DNA of 39,149 bases from Intestinirhabdus alba (GTDB lineage: Bacteria > Pseudomonadota > Gammaproteobacteria > Enterobacterales > Enterobacteriaceae), in NCBI RefSeq assembly GCF_009711095.1, contig NZ_WMJZ01000035.1:1-39149 (forward strand), in the 5' to 3' direction. Position 1 is the first letter of the stretch; every line of letters begins with the position of its first letter. The notes below the pieces were generated by a model. The model was not told where the DNA came from, ran no database searches, and was given only the letters and a program-made list of their open reading frames with translations. Both the position numbers and the translations under genes were made by a program. Below, piece by piece: positions 9,201-21,152 of this stretch.

Positions 9201-9763
9201 AGGGCGGTCAGGATCGTCTCGACGTCGCGCACCCGGGCGATGCGCGGGAAGATATGCGTCATGCTGCCCCGGTGCTGCTCGCTGCTTGCCGCGCTGCAGG
9301 CGTCTTCCGCAATCACCAGCTTAAAGCCCAGCTCCCAGGCGTGGCGCGCGGTGGACTCCACGCCGATATTGGTGGAGATGCCGCACAGCACGAGGGTGTC
9401 AACGCCGCGACGGCGCAGCTGCAGCTCCAGATCGGTGCCGTAGAAGGCCCCCCACTGGCGTTTGATCACCTCCAGATCGCCGTCGGCTTTCCCCAGCGCG
9501 GCCGGGTAGTCCCACCAGTTTTCCGGCAGCGCACCGGCCGCTGTCGGCGCGTCAACCGGCTGTTTTAGCGCATCGGCAAAGTCGTCCGCCCAGCCGACGC
9601 GCACCATCACCACCGGCGCGCCGCAGGCGCGGAAAGCCTGCGCCAGGCGTGCGGCGCGGGCCACCACGTCCCTTGCCGTGTGCGGCCCCCCGGCAAAAGG
9701 TAAAATACCTTCCTGTAAATCAATCACTACCAGCGCGGCGGTGGCGGCGTTCAGTTCCAGCAT
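9197..9763 (-). CDS. yecD: YecD, isochorismatase-family hydrolase
   Basis: A 188-residue cysteine-hydrolase-superfamily protein. The catalytic Asp lies in [13 protein letters not shown] (residues 10-22), the Lys in [15 protein letters not shown] (about residue 98), and the nucleophile Cys in [22 protein letters not shown] (about residue 132). Substrate unknown. The ATG at 9763 was chosen because MLELNA matches the E. coli start and an AAGGGGA site precedes it; 79 further in-frame upstream codons have no family resemblance. First gene of the yecD-yecE unit. Confidence 0.93.
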   Translation of the reverse strand: MLELNAATAALVVIDLQEGILPFAGGPHTARDVVARAARLAQAFRACGAPVVMVRVGWADDFADALKQPVDAPTAAGALPENWWDYPAALGKADGDLEVIKRQWGAFYGTDLELQLRRRGVDTLVLCGISTNIGVESTARHAWELGFKLVIAEDACSAASSEQHRGSMTHIFPRIARVRDVETILTAL

Positions 9764-10073
9764 CACGTTTCCCCTTTTCTTGATACATGCCCGCCATACC
9801 TTAAGCGTAGACCGGCGCAAGGAGCGGGAAATTTTGTTAGTTTTTGTGAGCATGCGCAATACGTCGTGCTCAAACGCGCGTACAGTCGGTAGCGGCCCGG
9901 CAGCCCTGCCGCCGTGGAATCGTCCCCTGATGGGGCCGGCTCTTACCGTGCGGCAGAATTTCCAGTATAATAGCCGCCTTTTTTCATTCAGTTGTGACAT
10001 TCAGCTAACGCTGCGACTGCGTCACCTGCACGGCAGGCGACACTCCGCCTGCAGCTAAGTTAAGGGATATCTC
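9764..10073. promoter_or_regulatory. yecD-aspS divergent intergenic region with aspS promoter
   Basis: A 310-bp gap holding both divergent promoters. A perfect -10 TATAAT at 9966-9971 with a weak -35 TTACCG at 9943-9948 (17-bp spacer) points towards aspS, giving a leader of about 95 nt. The stretch near 9830-9850 is T-rich and may hold the yecD promoter, but I cannot assign boxes. Confidence 0.6.
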
Positions 10074-11846
<1,773 letters not shown>

Positions 11847-11900
11847 TATGGCTTATAGATACGGCTTCACTCGCCCCGCCGCACAGCGGCGCTCAGGAAC

Positions 11901-12368
11901 ATGCCTGTGAACGGCGAGGAGAAGCACGTCTATAAGCGGCCCGTTTCCGTCCTGGTGGTGATCTACGCCCGGGACACGAAGCGGGTGCTGATGCTGCAGC
12001 GACGCGACGATCCTGACTTCTGGCAGTCGGTTACCGGCAGCCTGGAAGAGGGGGAGAGCGCGTTGCAGGCTGCCGTGCGTGAAGTAAATGAAGAGGTCGC
12101 CATCGACATCATGGCGGAGCGGCTGACCTTAACTGACTGTCAGCGCACGGTGGAATTTGAAATTTTTTCACATTTACGTCATCGCTATGCGCCGGGGGTG
12201 GCGCGCAATACGGAATCCTGGTTCTGTCTTGCGCTGCCCCACGAGCGCCAGATTGTTTTTACCGAACACCTGGCCTACCGCTGGCTTGATGCGCCCGCCG
12301 CGGCGGCGCTCACCATGTCGTGGAGCAACCGGCAGGCGATTGAAGAGTTTGTAATTAACGTCGCCTGA
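11901..12368 (+). CDS. nudB: Dihydroneopterin triphosphate diphosphatase NudB
   Basis: A 155-residue Nudix hydrolase. It removes pyrophosphate from dihydroneopterin triphosphate in folate synthesis and also hydrolyses dATP. The Nudix box is [20 protein letters not shown] near residues 46-65, with the catalytic REVNEE helix intact. The ATG at 11901 gives a slightly longer N-terminus than E. coli NudB; a GTG at 11907 is also possible, and conservation proper begins at [13 protein letters not shown]. It sits in the aspS-nudB-yebC-ruvC order. Confidence 0.94.
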   Translation: MPVNGEEKHVYKRPVSVLVVIYARDTKRVLMLQRRDDPDFWQSVTGSLEEGESALQAAVREVNEEVAIDIMAERLTLTDCQRTVEFEIFSHLRHRYAPGVARNTESWFCLALPHERQIVFTEHLAYRWLDAPAAAALTMSWSNRQAIEEFVINVA

Positions 12369-12396
12369 AAGGGCGCGCTTTTTGAGGAACAGAGTT

Positions 12397-13137
12397 ATGG
12401 CAGGTCATAGTAAATGGGCCAACACCAGACATCGTAAAGCTGCGCAGGACGCTAAGCGCGGTAAAATTTTCACCAAGATCATTCGCGAGCTGGTTACCGC
12501 AGCGCGTCTGGGCGGCGGCGATCCGGATGCCAACCCGCGCCTGCGCGCGGCGGTGGATAAGGCGCTGTCCAACAACATGACCCGGGATACGCTGAACCGC
12601 GCAATCGCGCGCGGCGTCGGCGGCGATGATGATGCAAACATGGAAACCATCATCTATGAAGGCTACGGCCCCGGCGGCACGGCGGTGATGGTTGAATGCC
12701 TGTCCGACAACCGTAACCGCACCGTGGCGGAAGTCCGCCATGCGTTCAGCAAGAGCGGCGGCAACCTTGGCACCGACGGTTCCGTCGCCTATCTGTTCAG
12801 CAAAAAAGGGGTGATCTCCTTTGAGAAAGGGGATGAGGACACCATTATGGAAGCGGCGCTGGAAGCCGGCGCTGAGGACGTGGTGGCCTACGACGACGGC
12901 GCGGTCGACGTCTACACCGCGTGGGAAGAGATGGGTAAAGTGCGCGACGCGCTGGAAGCGGCTGGCCTGAAGGCAGACAGCGCCGAAGTCTCCATGATCC
13001 CGTCCACTAAGGCGGATATGGATGCCGAAACCGCACCCAAGCTGATGCGTCTGATCGATATGCTGGAAGACTGCGACGACGTGCAGGAAGTTTACCATAA
13101 CGGTGAAATCTCTGACGAAGTTGCCGCCACGCTGTGA
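12397..13137 (+). CDS. yebC: YebC/PmpR-type protein
   Basis: A 246-residue YebC/TACO1-family protein. It begins [19 protein letters not shown], followed by [31 protein letters not shown] and the acidic [10 protein letters not shown]-like region near residue 200. The family has been described both as a DNA-binding regulator (PmpR) and as a translation factor that relieves ribosome stalling. The ATG at 12397 has TGAGGAAC upstream; an in-frame start five codons earlier is less well placed. Confidence 0.96.
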   Translation: MAGHSKWANTRHRKAAQDAKRGKIFTKIIRELVTAARLGGGDPDANPRLRAAVDKALSNNMTRDTLNRAIARGVGGDDDANMETIIYEGYGPGGTAVMVECLSDNRNRTVAEVRHAFSKSGGNLGTDGSVAYLFSKKGVISFEKGDEDTIMEAALEAGAEDVVAYDDGAVDVYTAWEEMGKVRDALEAAGLKADSAEVSMIPSTKADMDAETAPKLMRLIDMLEDCDDVQEVYHNGEISDEVAATL

Positions 13138-13288
13138 TAGCCGCACGTTTTCAGCCCGCCGGAGCGTCGCCGCTTCGCGCGGGTTCCGGCCCGACAGGAA
13201 ATCTGCGCGTCCGGAGAGGCGCGGGGCGTCCCTTCTTCCGTGAGCTGAACGATAGGTATCGGCGGATGAGCACAACCAGAGGCGCGTG

Positions 13289-13810
13289 ATGTCCATTATT
13301 CTCGGCATTGACCCTGGCTCGCGCATTACCGGCTATGGCGTTATCCATCAGGTGGGCAGGCAGCTCACCTGGCTGGGCAGCGGCTGTATTCGCACCAAAG
13401 TGGACGATCTGCCGTCGCGCCTGAAGCTTATCTATGCGGGCGTGTCGGAGATCATCACCCAGTTTAAGCCGGACTATTTCGCCATTGAGCAGGTGTTTAT
13501 GGCGAAAAACGCCGATTCGGCCCTGAAGCTGGGGCAGGCGCGCGGCGTGGCGATTGTCGCGGCGGTTAACCAGCAGCTGCCGGTGTTTGAGTATGCGGCG
13601 CGCCAGGTGAAGCAGACCGTCGTCGGCATCGGCAGCGCCGAGAAAAGCCAGGTGCAGCACATGGTGCGCACTCTGCTGAAGCTGCCCGCCAATCCTCAGG
13701 CGGACGCGGCGGACGCGCTGGCTATTGCGATTACCCACTGCCATATCAGCCAGAATGCGCTGCAGATGAGCGAATCACGCCTCAATCTGGCCCGCGGCCG
13801 GCTACGCTAA
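13289..13810 (+). CDS. ruvC: Holliday junction resolvase RuvC
   Basis: A 173-residue RNase-H-fold endonuclease that cuts Holliday junctions in the RuvABC resolvasome. Catalytic acids are visible in LGIDPGSR near residue 8, FAIEQVF near 67 and the C-terminal [13 protein letters not shown] with two Asp residues near 139-142. The ATG at 13289 is preferred over the overlapping in-frame GTG at 13286, because it restores the usual 173-residue length. The gene is not directly followed by ruvAB; a convergent accessory gene intervenes. Confidence 0.97.
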   Translation: MSIILGIDPGSRITGYGVIHQVGRQLTWLGSGCIRTKVDDLPSRLKLIYAGVSEIITQFKPDYFAIEQVFMAKNADSALKLGQARGVAIVAAVNQQLPVFEYAARQVKQTVVGIGSAEKSQVQHMVRTLLKLPANPQADAADALAIAITHCHISQNALQMSESRLNLARGRLR

Positions 13811-13812
13811 AT

Positions 13813-13849
13813 GCCGCCACTCAGGCAGCTATTGCCGGTGAGTGGCGGC
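13813..13849. terminator. Bidirectional hairpin between ruvC and the DUF4034-like gene
   Basis: GCCGCCACTCA and TGAGTGGCGGC form a perfect 11-bp stem, with an inner GGCA/TGCC. It begins 3 nt after the ruvC stop and lies between convergent genes. No T-run follows on either strand. Confidence 0.55.
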
Positions 13850-13884
13850 GATCTCTTCTGGCGCGGAGTATTCTCCGGCGGCGT

Positions 13885-14898
13885 TTACAGCGGCGTATTT
13901 TCCGGGCTGGCTAATTTTTTCATTAGCGTTTTGCATTTCTGATAACTTAATCCCCTGGGCCAGATCTGAGGTTCGACCTGCCCCTGGATTTGCTTATCGG
14001 CCTCCGTGAAGGCATTTTTATCCTGCGCAATGCAGGCGGATATCAGCAAGTTATTTAGCGTGCGCGTGGAGGGATATTGCTTATAGCGATCGTGCCATCC
14101 TTGCAGCATATCATTCCATGAAACGATCTTATTTTCCCTGAGCAGAGAGGCCATCTCCGGCTGGAAGCTTATGGCGTTAAACCAGATATAAGCGTAATTC
14201 GCCATACCGGACCGCGCTTTGTTGTTTTCAGCAGCCAGTCGGGCAATTTTTTCAACCTCTTCCGCAGACCCTCCCCATTTAGGCAAGCGGGCCTCCATTG
14301 CCTGTAAATAAATATTCTGGTAGGCGGGATATTTTTTGCTGCCTTCTTCTAACGTATGGTAAAGAAGCGCTTTGTCCCCAAGGTTACGCGCCACTATTTC
14401 CATCTCCTGATACCAGGCCGCATCTTTATCGGCAATATCTTTATTTTTTAAGAGAAACGCTTTTTCCTGTTGCATTAGCTGTTTATATTCAGGCCATATG
14501 GACGGGTCCACCCCGCTGGCCGGGCCCTCGCCGCGTAAACGGGTCGCCCTGGCATTGAATTCCAGGGCCTGGAGCATTCTGGCGCATGTTGAGCCGGGGC
14601 TGGCCGCCAGCCATTTTTTGGCCACGAGACCGATACCGCTTTCCGGGGCGACCCCGGAGAAAGTGTCCACAATACTTGCCCAGACAACGACCAGCTTATG
14701 GGTGCCGCCGCTGGTGGCCGGAAAGTCGTTATTATACGCTGCAATCATTGCCTCAAGTTTTGCCCACTCGCCGCCGTGCATCCAGGAGAGCGTCTGCTGC
14801 TGAATGGCAATGCGCTCAAGGGTTTCCGTATTACTATCGGCACAGGCAATATACGGAATAATTAAAAAAGTACAGGCAATCAGTTTCCTGAATAACAT
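13885..14898 (-). CDS. Exported protein, probable DUF4034 family
   Basis: A 337-residue protein with an N-terminal signal peptide: MLFRKL, a hydrophobic core, then an ACA-D type signal peptidase I site near residue 20. A lipobox reading of the same cysteine is poor. The mature part is helical and solenoid-like, with SKKYPAYQNIYLQAMEARLP, then KWGGS, and YIWFNAISFQPEM, a pattern I associate with DUF4034 proteins of enterobacteria. No catalytic motif is seen. The gene is noticeably more AT-rich than ruvC and ruvA around it and replaces what is yebB in E. coli, which suggests lateral acquisition. Confidence 0.7.
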   Translation of the reverse strand: MLFRKLIACTFLIIPYIACADSNTETLERIAIQQQTLSWMHGGEWAKLEAMIAAYNNDFPATSGGTHKLVVVWASIVDTFSGVAPESGIGLVAKKWLAASPGSTCARMLQALEFNARATRLRGEGPASGVDPSIWPEYKQLMQQEKAFLLKNKDIADKDAAWYQEMEIVARNLGDKALLYHTLEEGSKKYPAYQNIYLQAMEARLPKWGGSAEEVEKIARLAAENNKARSGMANYAYIWFNAISFQPEMASLLRENKIVSWNDMLQGWHDRYKQYPSTRTLNNLLISACIAQDKNAFTEADKQIQGQVEPQIWPRGLSYQKCKTLMKKLASPENTPL

Positions 14899-15349
14899 TC
14901 TTCGCTCCGTGAAAAATAAGTGTTCAAATTAATTAAGAAATAGCAAACTCGCGCCTGATGAAGCTTTATCGTAAGCGATCTCCGGACAGCATCGGCAGGG
15001 CCGACGGGACGCTGCTAATAGCGATGCGTTCTGAAAGGGGATAAGTGATACGAAAGACAACGAATAAATACATTACGGCACCGACAATATTACCGTTAAA
15101 TCAGTGGGGAGTATAGCGCCTTTATCTGTGCAGGCGGTCCGGAAACCGAGAAATAAAAAATAGATTCGCGCTGGCTGCCTCAGAGCAGAGAGGAAACAGC
15201 CCTGCTGGCGGAGGCAATGAGAAGTGACCGGGCTGTCCCGGCTCTGTCCGGGGCAGAGAAGCGGGGTTACTCGTTTTTGATCTGGATATCTATCCAGCAT
15301 TTTTTTATCATACGTGCTGATATCGTGAGCCATAGCGCAGGAGCGTAGT
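14899..15349. promoter_or_regulatory. 451-bp spacer upstream of the DUF4034-like gene and ruvA
   Basis: Divergent control region. Apart from the LexA box next to ruvA I see no gene. The first 200 bp are AT-rich and presumably hold the promoter for the exported protein. No RNA gene is recognisable. Confidence 0.5.
15282..15297 (+). promoter_or_regulatory. LexA (SOS) box of ruvAB
   Basis: CTGGATATCTATCCAG is a perfect CTG-N10-CAG LexA site and the same core as in the E. coli ruvA promoter. It is 53 nt upstream of the ruvA start codon, so ruvAB is DNA-damage inducible. Confidence 0.93.
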
Positions 15350-15961
15350 GTGATAGGCAGACTCAGAGGCATCATCCTGGAGAAACAACCCCCGCTGGTA
15401 CTGCTCGAAGCGGGCGGCGTAGGCTATGAAGTGCATATGCCGATGACCTGTTTTTATGAGCTTCCGGAGTGCGGAAAAGAGGCCGTTGTCTTTACCCACT
15501 TCGTGGTGCGTGAAGACGCGCAGCTGCTGTACGGATTTAACAACAGGCAGGAGCGCACGCTGTTTAAAGCGTTGATCAAAACCAACGGCGTAGGGCCGAA
15601 GCTGGCGCTGGCGATCCTCTCCGGAATGTCGGCCCAGCAGTTCGTCAACGCCGTTGAGCGTGAAGAGCCGGCGGCGCTGGTGAAACTGCCCGGCATCGGC
15701 AAAAAAACCGCCGAACGCCTGATTGTCGAAATGAAGGACCGCTTTAAAGGGCTGCACGGCGATCTGTTCACCCCGGCAGCCGATCTGGTGCTGACCTCGC
15801 CGGCCAGCCCGGCCGCCGATGACGCGGAGCAGGAGGCGGTTGCCGCGCTGGTGGCGCTGGGCTATAAGCCGCAGGAAGCCAGCCGGATGGTGAGTAAAAT
15901 TGCGCGTCCGGACGCCAGCAGTGAAACGCTGATTCGCGAAGCGCTCCGCGCCGCGTTATGA
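15350..15961 (+). CDS. ruvA: Holliday junction DNA helicase subunit RuvA
   Basis: A 203-residue junction-recognition subunit that loads RuvB for branch migration. It has an N-terminal OB fold ([20 protein letters not shown]), tandem helix-hairpin-helix motifs ([16 protein letters not shown] and [16 protein letters not shown]) and the C-terminal RuvB-binding domain ([18 protein letters not shown]). The start is GTG, as in E. coli. An 8-nt gap leads into ruvB. Confidence 0.97.
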   Translation: MIGRLRGIILEKQPPLVLLEAGGVGYEVHMPMTCFYELPECGKEAVVFTHFVVREDAQLLYGFNNRQERTLFKALIKTNGVGPKLALAILSGMSAQQFVNAVEREEPAALVKLPGIGKKTAERLIVEMKDRFKGLHGDLFTPAADLVLTSPASPAADDAEQEAVAALVALGYKPQEASRMVSKIARPDASSETLIREALRAAL

Positions 15962-15966
15962 GGTAA

Positions 15967-16980
<1,014 letters not shown>

Positions 16981-16985
16981 CCCAC

Positions 16986-17022
16986 GGGCCTGCCGGAGAC
17001 GGTTTCGTCTATCGGCAGGCCC
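16986..17022. terminator. Bidirectional terminator-like hairpin between ruvB and znuB
   Basis: GGGCCTGCCG pairs perfectly with CGGCAGGCCC, with an inner AGACG/CGTCT, between convergent genes. The stem is very stable but no T-run is present. Confidence 0.6.
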
Positions 17023-17028
17023 GGGCAG

Positions 17029-17820
17029 TCAGGCGGCGTTTGCCGTCTTTCTTATCATGCTAAAAATAAACAGCAGCGCGGCGCACAGCACTACCGACGG
17101 CCCGGCCGGGGTGTCGTAAAAGGCGGAAAAGGTCAGCCCGCCCGTGACCGCTATCATTCCCACACCTGCCGCCATGGCCGCCATCTGCTCCGGCGTACGG
17201 GCAAAGCGGCGCGCGGTGGCCGCGGGGATAATCAGCAGTGAGGTAATGATCAGCGCCCCGACGAACTTCATCGCCACGCCGATGGTCAGCGCCGTCACCA
17301 GCATCAGCAGCAGCTTTACGCGCTGCAGCTTCACGCCGTCAACGAAGGCCAGCTCAGGGCTGATGGTCATCGACAGCAGGTTGCGCCACTGCCAGAGCAG
17401 GATCGCCAGCACGATGGCCACGCCGAGGGCCAGGGCGATCAGATCCTCCGGGGTGACCGCCAGCAGATCGCCAAACAGCCAGGACATTAAATCCACACGA
17501 ATGTTGGACATCAGGCTGACGACGACCAGGCCCAGCGACAGAGCGCTGTGCGCCATAATGCCCAGCAGCGTGTCGATAGCAAGGTGCGGGCGTTTCTCCA
17601 GCCAGACCAGCCCGGCGGCCAGCAGCAGCGTTACGGCAATCACCGCGTAAAAAGGATTCACGTCCAGCAGCAGCCCAAAGGCGACGCCCAGCAGCGAGGC
17701 GTGCGCCAGGGTATCGCCAAAGTAGGACATCCGACGCCAGACCACGAACGAGCCCAGCGGGCCGGCGGCGCAGGAGAGCAGGATGCCGGCCAGCCAGCCG
17801 GGCAGCAGTAATTCAATCAT
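17029..17820 (-). CDS. znuB: Zinc ABC transporter permease ZnuB
   Basis: A 263-residue integral membrane protein with about eight hydrophobic helices, of the ABC-3 metal permease family. It forms the channel of the high-affinity Zn(II) importer. Family motifs are [24 protein letters not shown] (residues 24-47), [18 protein letters not shown] and TPAGPSVVL near the end. It starts 4 nt inside znuC, so the two are co-translated. Confidence 0.96.
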   Translation of the reverse strand: MIELLLPGWLAGILLSCAAGPLGSFVVWRRMSYFGDTLAHASLLGVAFGLLLDVNPFYAVIAVTLLLAAGLVWLEKRPHLAIDTLLGIMAHSALSLGLVVVSLMSNIRVDLMSWLFGDLLAVTPEDLIALALGVAIVLAILLWQWRNLLSMTISPELAFVDGVKLQRVKLLLMLVTALTIGVAMKFVGALIITSLLIIPAATARRFARTPEQMAAMAAGVGMIAVTGGLTFSAFYDTPAGPSVVLCAALLFIFSMIRKTANAA

Positions 17821-18572
17821 GAGTGGCCGTTTCCCCGCCGCAAAATAATACGCCCCTGTAAATCGTGGCGATGGTTGTGATGGTGCCGGTAAATGCCCAG
17901 CTGTTCTGCAGCGCCGGGGCCGAACATCGAGATAAATTCCGGGTGGGTGGATACCACTTCAGGCGCGCCCGAACAGCAGATATGGTGGTTCAGACACAGC
18001 ACCTCATCCGTTTTCGCCATCACCAGATGCAGATCGTGAGAAACCATCAGCACCGCGCACGCCAGCTCGCAGCGCAGACGGTCGATAAGATCGTACAGCG
18101 CCACCTGGCCGTTAACGTCCACCCCCTGAGTCGGCTCGTCGAGCACCAGCAGCTGCGGCTGGCTGAGCAGCGCGCGTGCCAGCAGCACCCGCTGGGTTTC
18201 ACCGCCGGAAAGCTTCTGCATCGGGGCCTCTATAAGGTGTCCGGCCTGAACGCGCTTCAGCGCCGGCAGAATATCCGCTTTTCTGGCACCGGGCCGCAGG
18301 CGCAGGAAGCGGCTGACGGTGAGCGGCAGCGTGGCGTCAAGATAAAGTTTTTGCGGCACATAGCCGATGCGCAAATTTCCGTTGCGTCTGATGACCCCGG
18401 CGTCCGGGGTGACCAGGCCGAGCACAACGCGAACGAGCGTGGATTTTCCCGCGCCGTTAGGGCCGAGAAGGGTCAATATTTTTCCCGGCCTAAGCTCAAG
18501 CGACACGTCAGAGAGGACGCGGCGTTGAGCAAAAGAGACCGAGATATTTTCCAGTGAAACCAGGGTTGTCAT
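17817..18572 (-). CDS. znuC: Zinc ABC transporter ATPase ZnuC
   Basis: A 251-residue ABC ATPase. Walker [10 protein letters not shown] lies at 37-45, the ABC signature LSGGE at 121-125 and Walker B LLVLDEP at 141-147. The C-terminus is histidine-rich (YRHHHNHRH), a mark of ZnuC that may sense or bind zinc. It powers ZnuB. It is transcribed divergently from znuA across a Zur box. Confidence 0.97.
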   Translation of the reverse strand: MTTLVSLENISVSFAQRRVLSDVSLELRPGKILTLLGPNGAGKSTLVRVVLGLVTPDAGVIRRNGNLRIGYVPQKLYLDATLPLTVSRFLRLRPGARKADILPALKRVQAGHLIEAPMQKLSGGETQRVLLARALLSQPQLLVLDEPTQGVDVNGQVALYDLIDRLRCELACAVLMVSHDLHLVMAKTDEVLCLNHHICCSGAPEVVSTHPEFISMFGPGAAEQLGIYRHHHNHRHDLQGRIILRRGNGHS

Positions 18573-18600
18573 GTCTGTTTTAGGCTTGCAGAAGTTATAG

Positions 18601-18619
18601 AATGTTATAATATCACATT
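18601..18619. promoter_or_regulatory. Zur box in the znuC-znuA divergent promoter
   Basis: AATGTTATAATATCACATT is an interrupted palindrome with one mismatched pair, almost the same as the E. coli znu Zur operator. Zinc-loaded Zur bound here would repress both divergent transcripts. Confidence 0.9.
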
Positions 18620-18650
18620 TCTCGCATTTATTACGATGAGTCGTTGCATT

Positions 18651-19595
18651 ATGTTACATAAAAATACGCTTCTTTTCGCAGCATTATCCGCTGCCCTGTG
18701 GGGCGGGGCAAGCCTCAGCGCCAGCGCCGCCGTGGTTACCTCCCTTAAGCCGTTAGGCTTTATCGCTTCGGCAATTACGGAAGGCGTGACGGAGACGGAC
18801 GTACTGTTGCCGGACGGTGCCTCCGCCCATGATTACGCTCTACGCCCGTCTGACATAAAACGCTTACAAAGCGCAGACTTAGTTGTCTGGGTTGGTCCTG
18901 AGATGGAAGCGTTCATGAAAAAGCCAGTAAGCGGCGTTTCGGATAAGAGAAAGGTAACGATTGCGTACTTAAGTGAGGTTAAGCCGCTGCTGATGAAAGG
19001 GGCAGAGGAGGACGATGGTGAACATGAGCACGGCGGTGCGCACGCTGAAAATGAAGAGGCGCATCACCATCACGGTGAATATAATATGCATCTGTGGCTC
19101 TCGCCGGAAATAGCGCGGTTTACGGCGGTTGCAATCCATGAAAAATTAGTGGAACTTATGCCCCAGAGTCGAACCAAACTTGACGCCAACCTGAAAAATT
19201 TTGAGGCACAATTAGCCGCAACCGATAAACAGGTGGATAACGAGCTCGCGCCGTTCAAAGGGAAAGGATATTTCGTTTTTCATGACGCCTACGGCTATTA
19301 TGAAAAGCATTACGGGCTGACGCCGCTCGGCCATTTTACCGTTAACCCTGAGATACAGCCCGGCGCGCAGCGTTTACATGAAATACGCACACAGTTGGTT
19401 GAGCAAAAAGCAGCCTGCGTTTTTGCTGAACCGCAGTTCAGGCCAGCGGTTGTCGAAGCCGTTGCGAGAGGGACATCCGTTCGTATGGGAACGCTGGATC
19501 CCCTCGGAACAAATATTAAACTGGGTAAAACAAGCTATTCGGCGTTTCTGAGCCAACTGGCAAACCAGTATGCGAGCTGCCTGAAAGGAGATTAA
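18651..19595 (+). CDS. znuA: Periplasmic zinc-binding protein ZnuA
   Basis: A 314-residue solute-binding protein of the cluster 9 family that hands Zn(II) to ZnuBC. The signal peptide runs to about residue 26 (ending SASA). Metal ligands lie in [20 protein letters not shown] and [10 protein letters not shown] charged His/Asp/Glu-rich loop ([24 protein letters not shown]) around 115-140 is the ZnuA metal-scavenging loop. The ATG at 18651 matches the E. coli start MLHK; five in-frame codons upstream are unlikely to be translated. By eye its codon use is less GC-rich than that of mepM and znuC. Confidence 0.97.
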   Translation: MLHKNTLLFAALSAALWGGASLSASAAVVTSLKPLGFIASAITEGVTETDVLLPDGASAHDYALRPSDIKRLQSADLVVWVGPEMEAFMKKPVSGVSDKRKVTIAYLSEVKPLLMKGAEEDDGEHEHGGAHAENEEAHHHHGEYNMHLWLSPEIARFTAVAIHEKLVELMPQSRTKLDANLKNFEAQLAATDKQVDNELAPFKGKGYFVFHDAYGYYEKHYGLTPLGHFTVNPEIQPGAQRLHEIRTQLVEQKAACVFAEPQFRPAVVEAVARGTSVRMGTLDPLGTNIKLGKTSYSAFLSQLANQYASCLKGD

Positions 19596-19610
19596 TGAGG
19601 AAGTGAATAC

Positions 19611-20930
19611 GTGCAACAGATAGCCCGCTCTGTCGCCCTGGCATTTAATAATCTGCCCCGACCCCACCGCGTTATGCTGGGGTCGCTTACCGTTCTTACC
19701 CTGGCCGTCGCCGTCTGGCGGCCCTATGTTTACCATCCCGATGACGTTCCCGTCGTTAAAACCGTCGTTCTGGAAAAAGACGAAGTCCACTCCCTGCTGC
19801 CCGAGGACAGCGAGCCTATCGATCAGGCACCACAGGAGGAGGAGGCGATACCTCAGGATGAGCTGGATGACAAAATCGCCGGCGAAACGGGCGTGCATGA
19901 GTACGTTGTCTCCACCGGCGATACGCTGAGCAGCATCCTCAATCAGTACGGCATTGAGATGGGGGATATCAGCAGGCTCGCCGCCGCGGATAAAGACCTG
20001 CGTAATCTGAAGATCGGACAACAAATTTCCTGGACGCTGACCGAGCAGGGCGATTTGCAGCGCCTGACCTGGGAAGTATCCCGCCGTGAAACCCGTACCT
20101 ACGATCGTACGGACAACGGTTTCAAAAAGAGCAGCGAAATGCTGCAGGGCGAGTGGGTCAATAACCTGATTAAAGGCACCGTTGGCGGCAGCTTTGTTAC
20201 CAGCGCCAAAGACGCCGGGCTGACCAGCGCTGAGATTAGCGCGGTCATCAAGGCGATGCAGTGGCAGATGGATTTCCGCAAGCTGAAGAAAGGCGATGAG
20301 TTCTCCGTGCTGATGTCGCGTGAAATGCTCGACGGGAAGCGCGAGCAGAGCCAGCTGCTGGGGGTGCGTTTACGTTCCAGCGGGAAGGACTACTATGCAA
20401 TTCGCGCCGAAGACGGTAAATTCTACGATCGCAACGGCACCGGTCTTGCGAAGGGCTTTCTGCGTTTTCCAACCGCCAGGCAGTTCCGTATTTCGTCCAA
20501 CTTCAATCCGCGCCGTCAGAACCCGGTTACCGGACGCATAGCGCCGCACCGGGGCGTCGATTTTGCCATGCCGCAGGGCACCCCTGTCCTTGCGGTCGGC
20601 GATGGTGAAGTGGTGGTCGCCAAGCGCAGCGGCGCGGCCGGTTACTATATCGCGATTCGCCACGGCCGGACCTACACCACCCGCTATATGCACCTGCGTA
20701 AGCTGCTGGTGACGCCGGGGCAGAAGGTGAAACGCGGCGATCGCATCGCCCTTTCCGGTAATACCGGGCGTTCTACCGGGCCGCACCTGCACTATGAGGT
20801 GTGGATCAACCAGCAGGCGGTCAATCCGCTGACGGCGAAGCTGCCGCATACCGAAGGGCTGACCGGAACCGAGCGCCGTGAGTATCTGGCGCAGGTGAAA
20901 GAGGTTCTGCCGCAGCTGCGTTTAGACTAA
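19611..20930 (+). CDS. mepM: Murein DD-endopeptidase MepM
   Basis: A 439-residue peptidoglycan hydrolase that cuts D-Ala-mDAP cross-links so that the wall can expand. It has an N-terminal membrane anchor (residues 21-37), a LysM-like segment HEYVVSTGDTLSSILNQYG near 98-115, then a C-terminal LytM/M23 domain. Zinc ligands are visible: His313 and Asp317 in PHRGVDFAMP, and the HLH triad at 392-394. The start is GTG at 19611, 15 nt after znuA and in the same direction, so some znuA readthrough is likely. Confidence 0.95.
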   Translation: MQQIARSVALAFNNLPRPHRVMLGSLTVLTLAVAVWRPYVYHPDDVPVVKTVVLEKDEVHSLLPEDSEPIDQAPQEEEAIPQDELDDKIAGETGVHEYVVSTGDTLSSILNQYGIEMGDISRLAAADKDLRNLKIGQQISWTLTEQGDLQRLTWEVSRRETRTYDRTDNGFKKSSEMLQGEWVNNLIKGTVGGSFVTSAKDAGLTSAEISAVIKAMQWQMDFRKLKKGDEFSVLMSREMLDGKREQSQLLGVRLRSSGKDYYAIRAEDGKFYDRNGTGLAKGFLRFPTARQFRISSNFNPRRQNPVTGRIAPHRGVDFAMPQGTPVLAVGDGEVVVAKRSGAAGYYIAIRHGRTYTTRYMHLRKLLVTPGQKVKRGDRIALSGNTGRSTGPHLHYEVWINQQAVNPLTAKLPHTEGLTGTERREYLAQVKEVLPQLRLD

Positions 20931-20943
20931 GCTTGCCGTAAAC

Positions 20944-20983
20944 AGGGTCGGTACGCATCGTGTGCCGGCTCTTTTTATTTTTT
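20944..20983 (+). terminator. mepM terminator
   Basis: An 11-bp stem with three G-U pairs and a GCATCGT loop is followed by TTTTTATTTTTT. It lies 14 nt after the mepM stop on the plus strand. Confidence 0.85.
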
Positions 20984-21152
20984 AGGGGACAGGGCGTGCC
21001 GTCACGCCAGGCCGGGTTCCTTAACCGATCCCAGGCCGGCGTTGAATGGCGCAGGCCGGAGACGGGCCGCGTTTATGCATATCGGGGCCGTGGTGGTTAA
21101 GGAAGACAGCCTTAAGCAGATTTATTTTCGCGTCATCAGGTACTAAAAGCGC

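Noticed and set aside
11848-11900. Short ATG frame MAYRYGFTRP between aspS and nudB
   Set aside because: It stops within 20 codons and no homologue is known to me.
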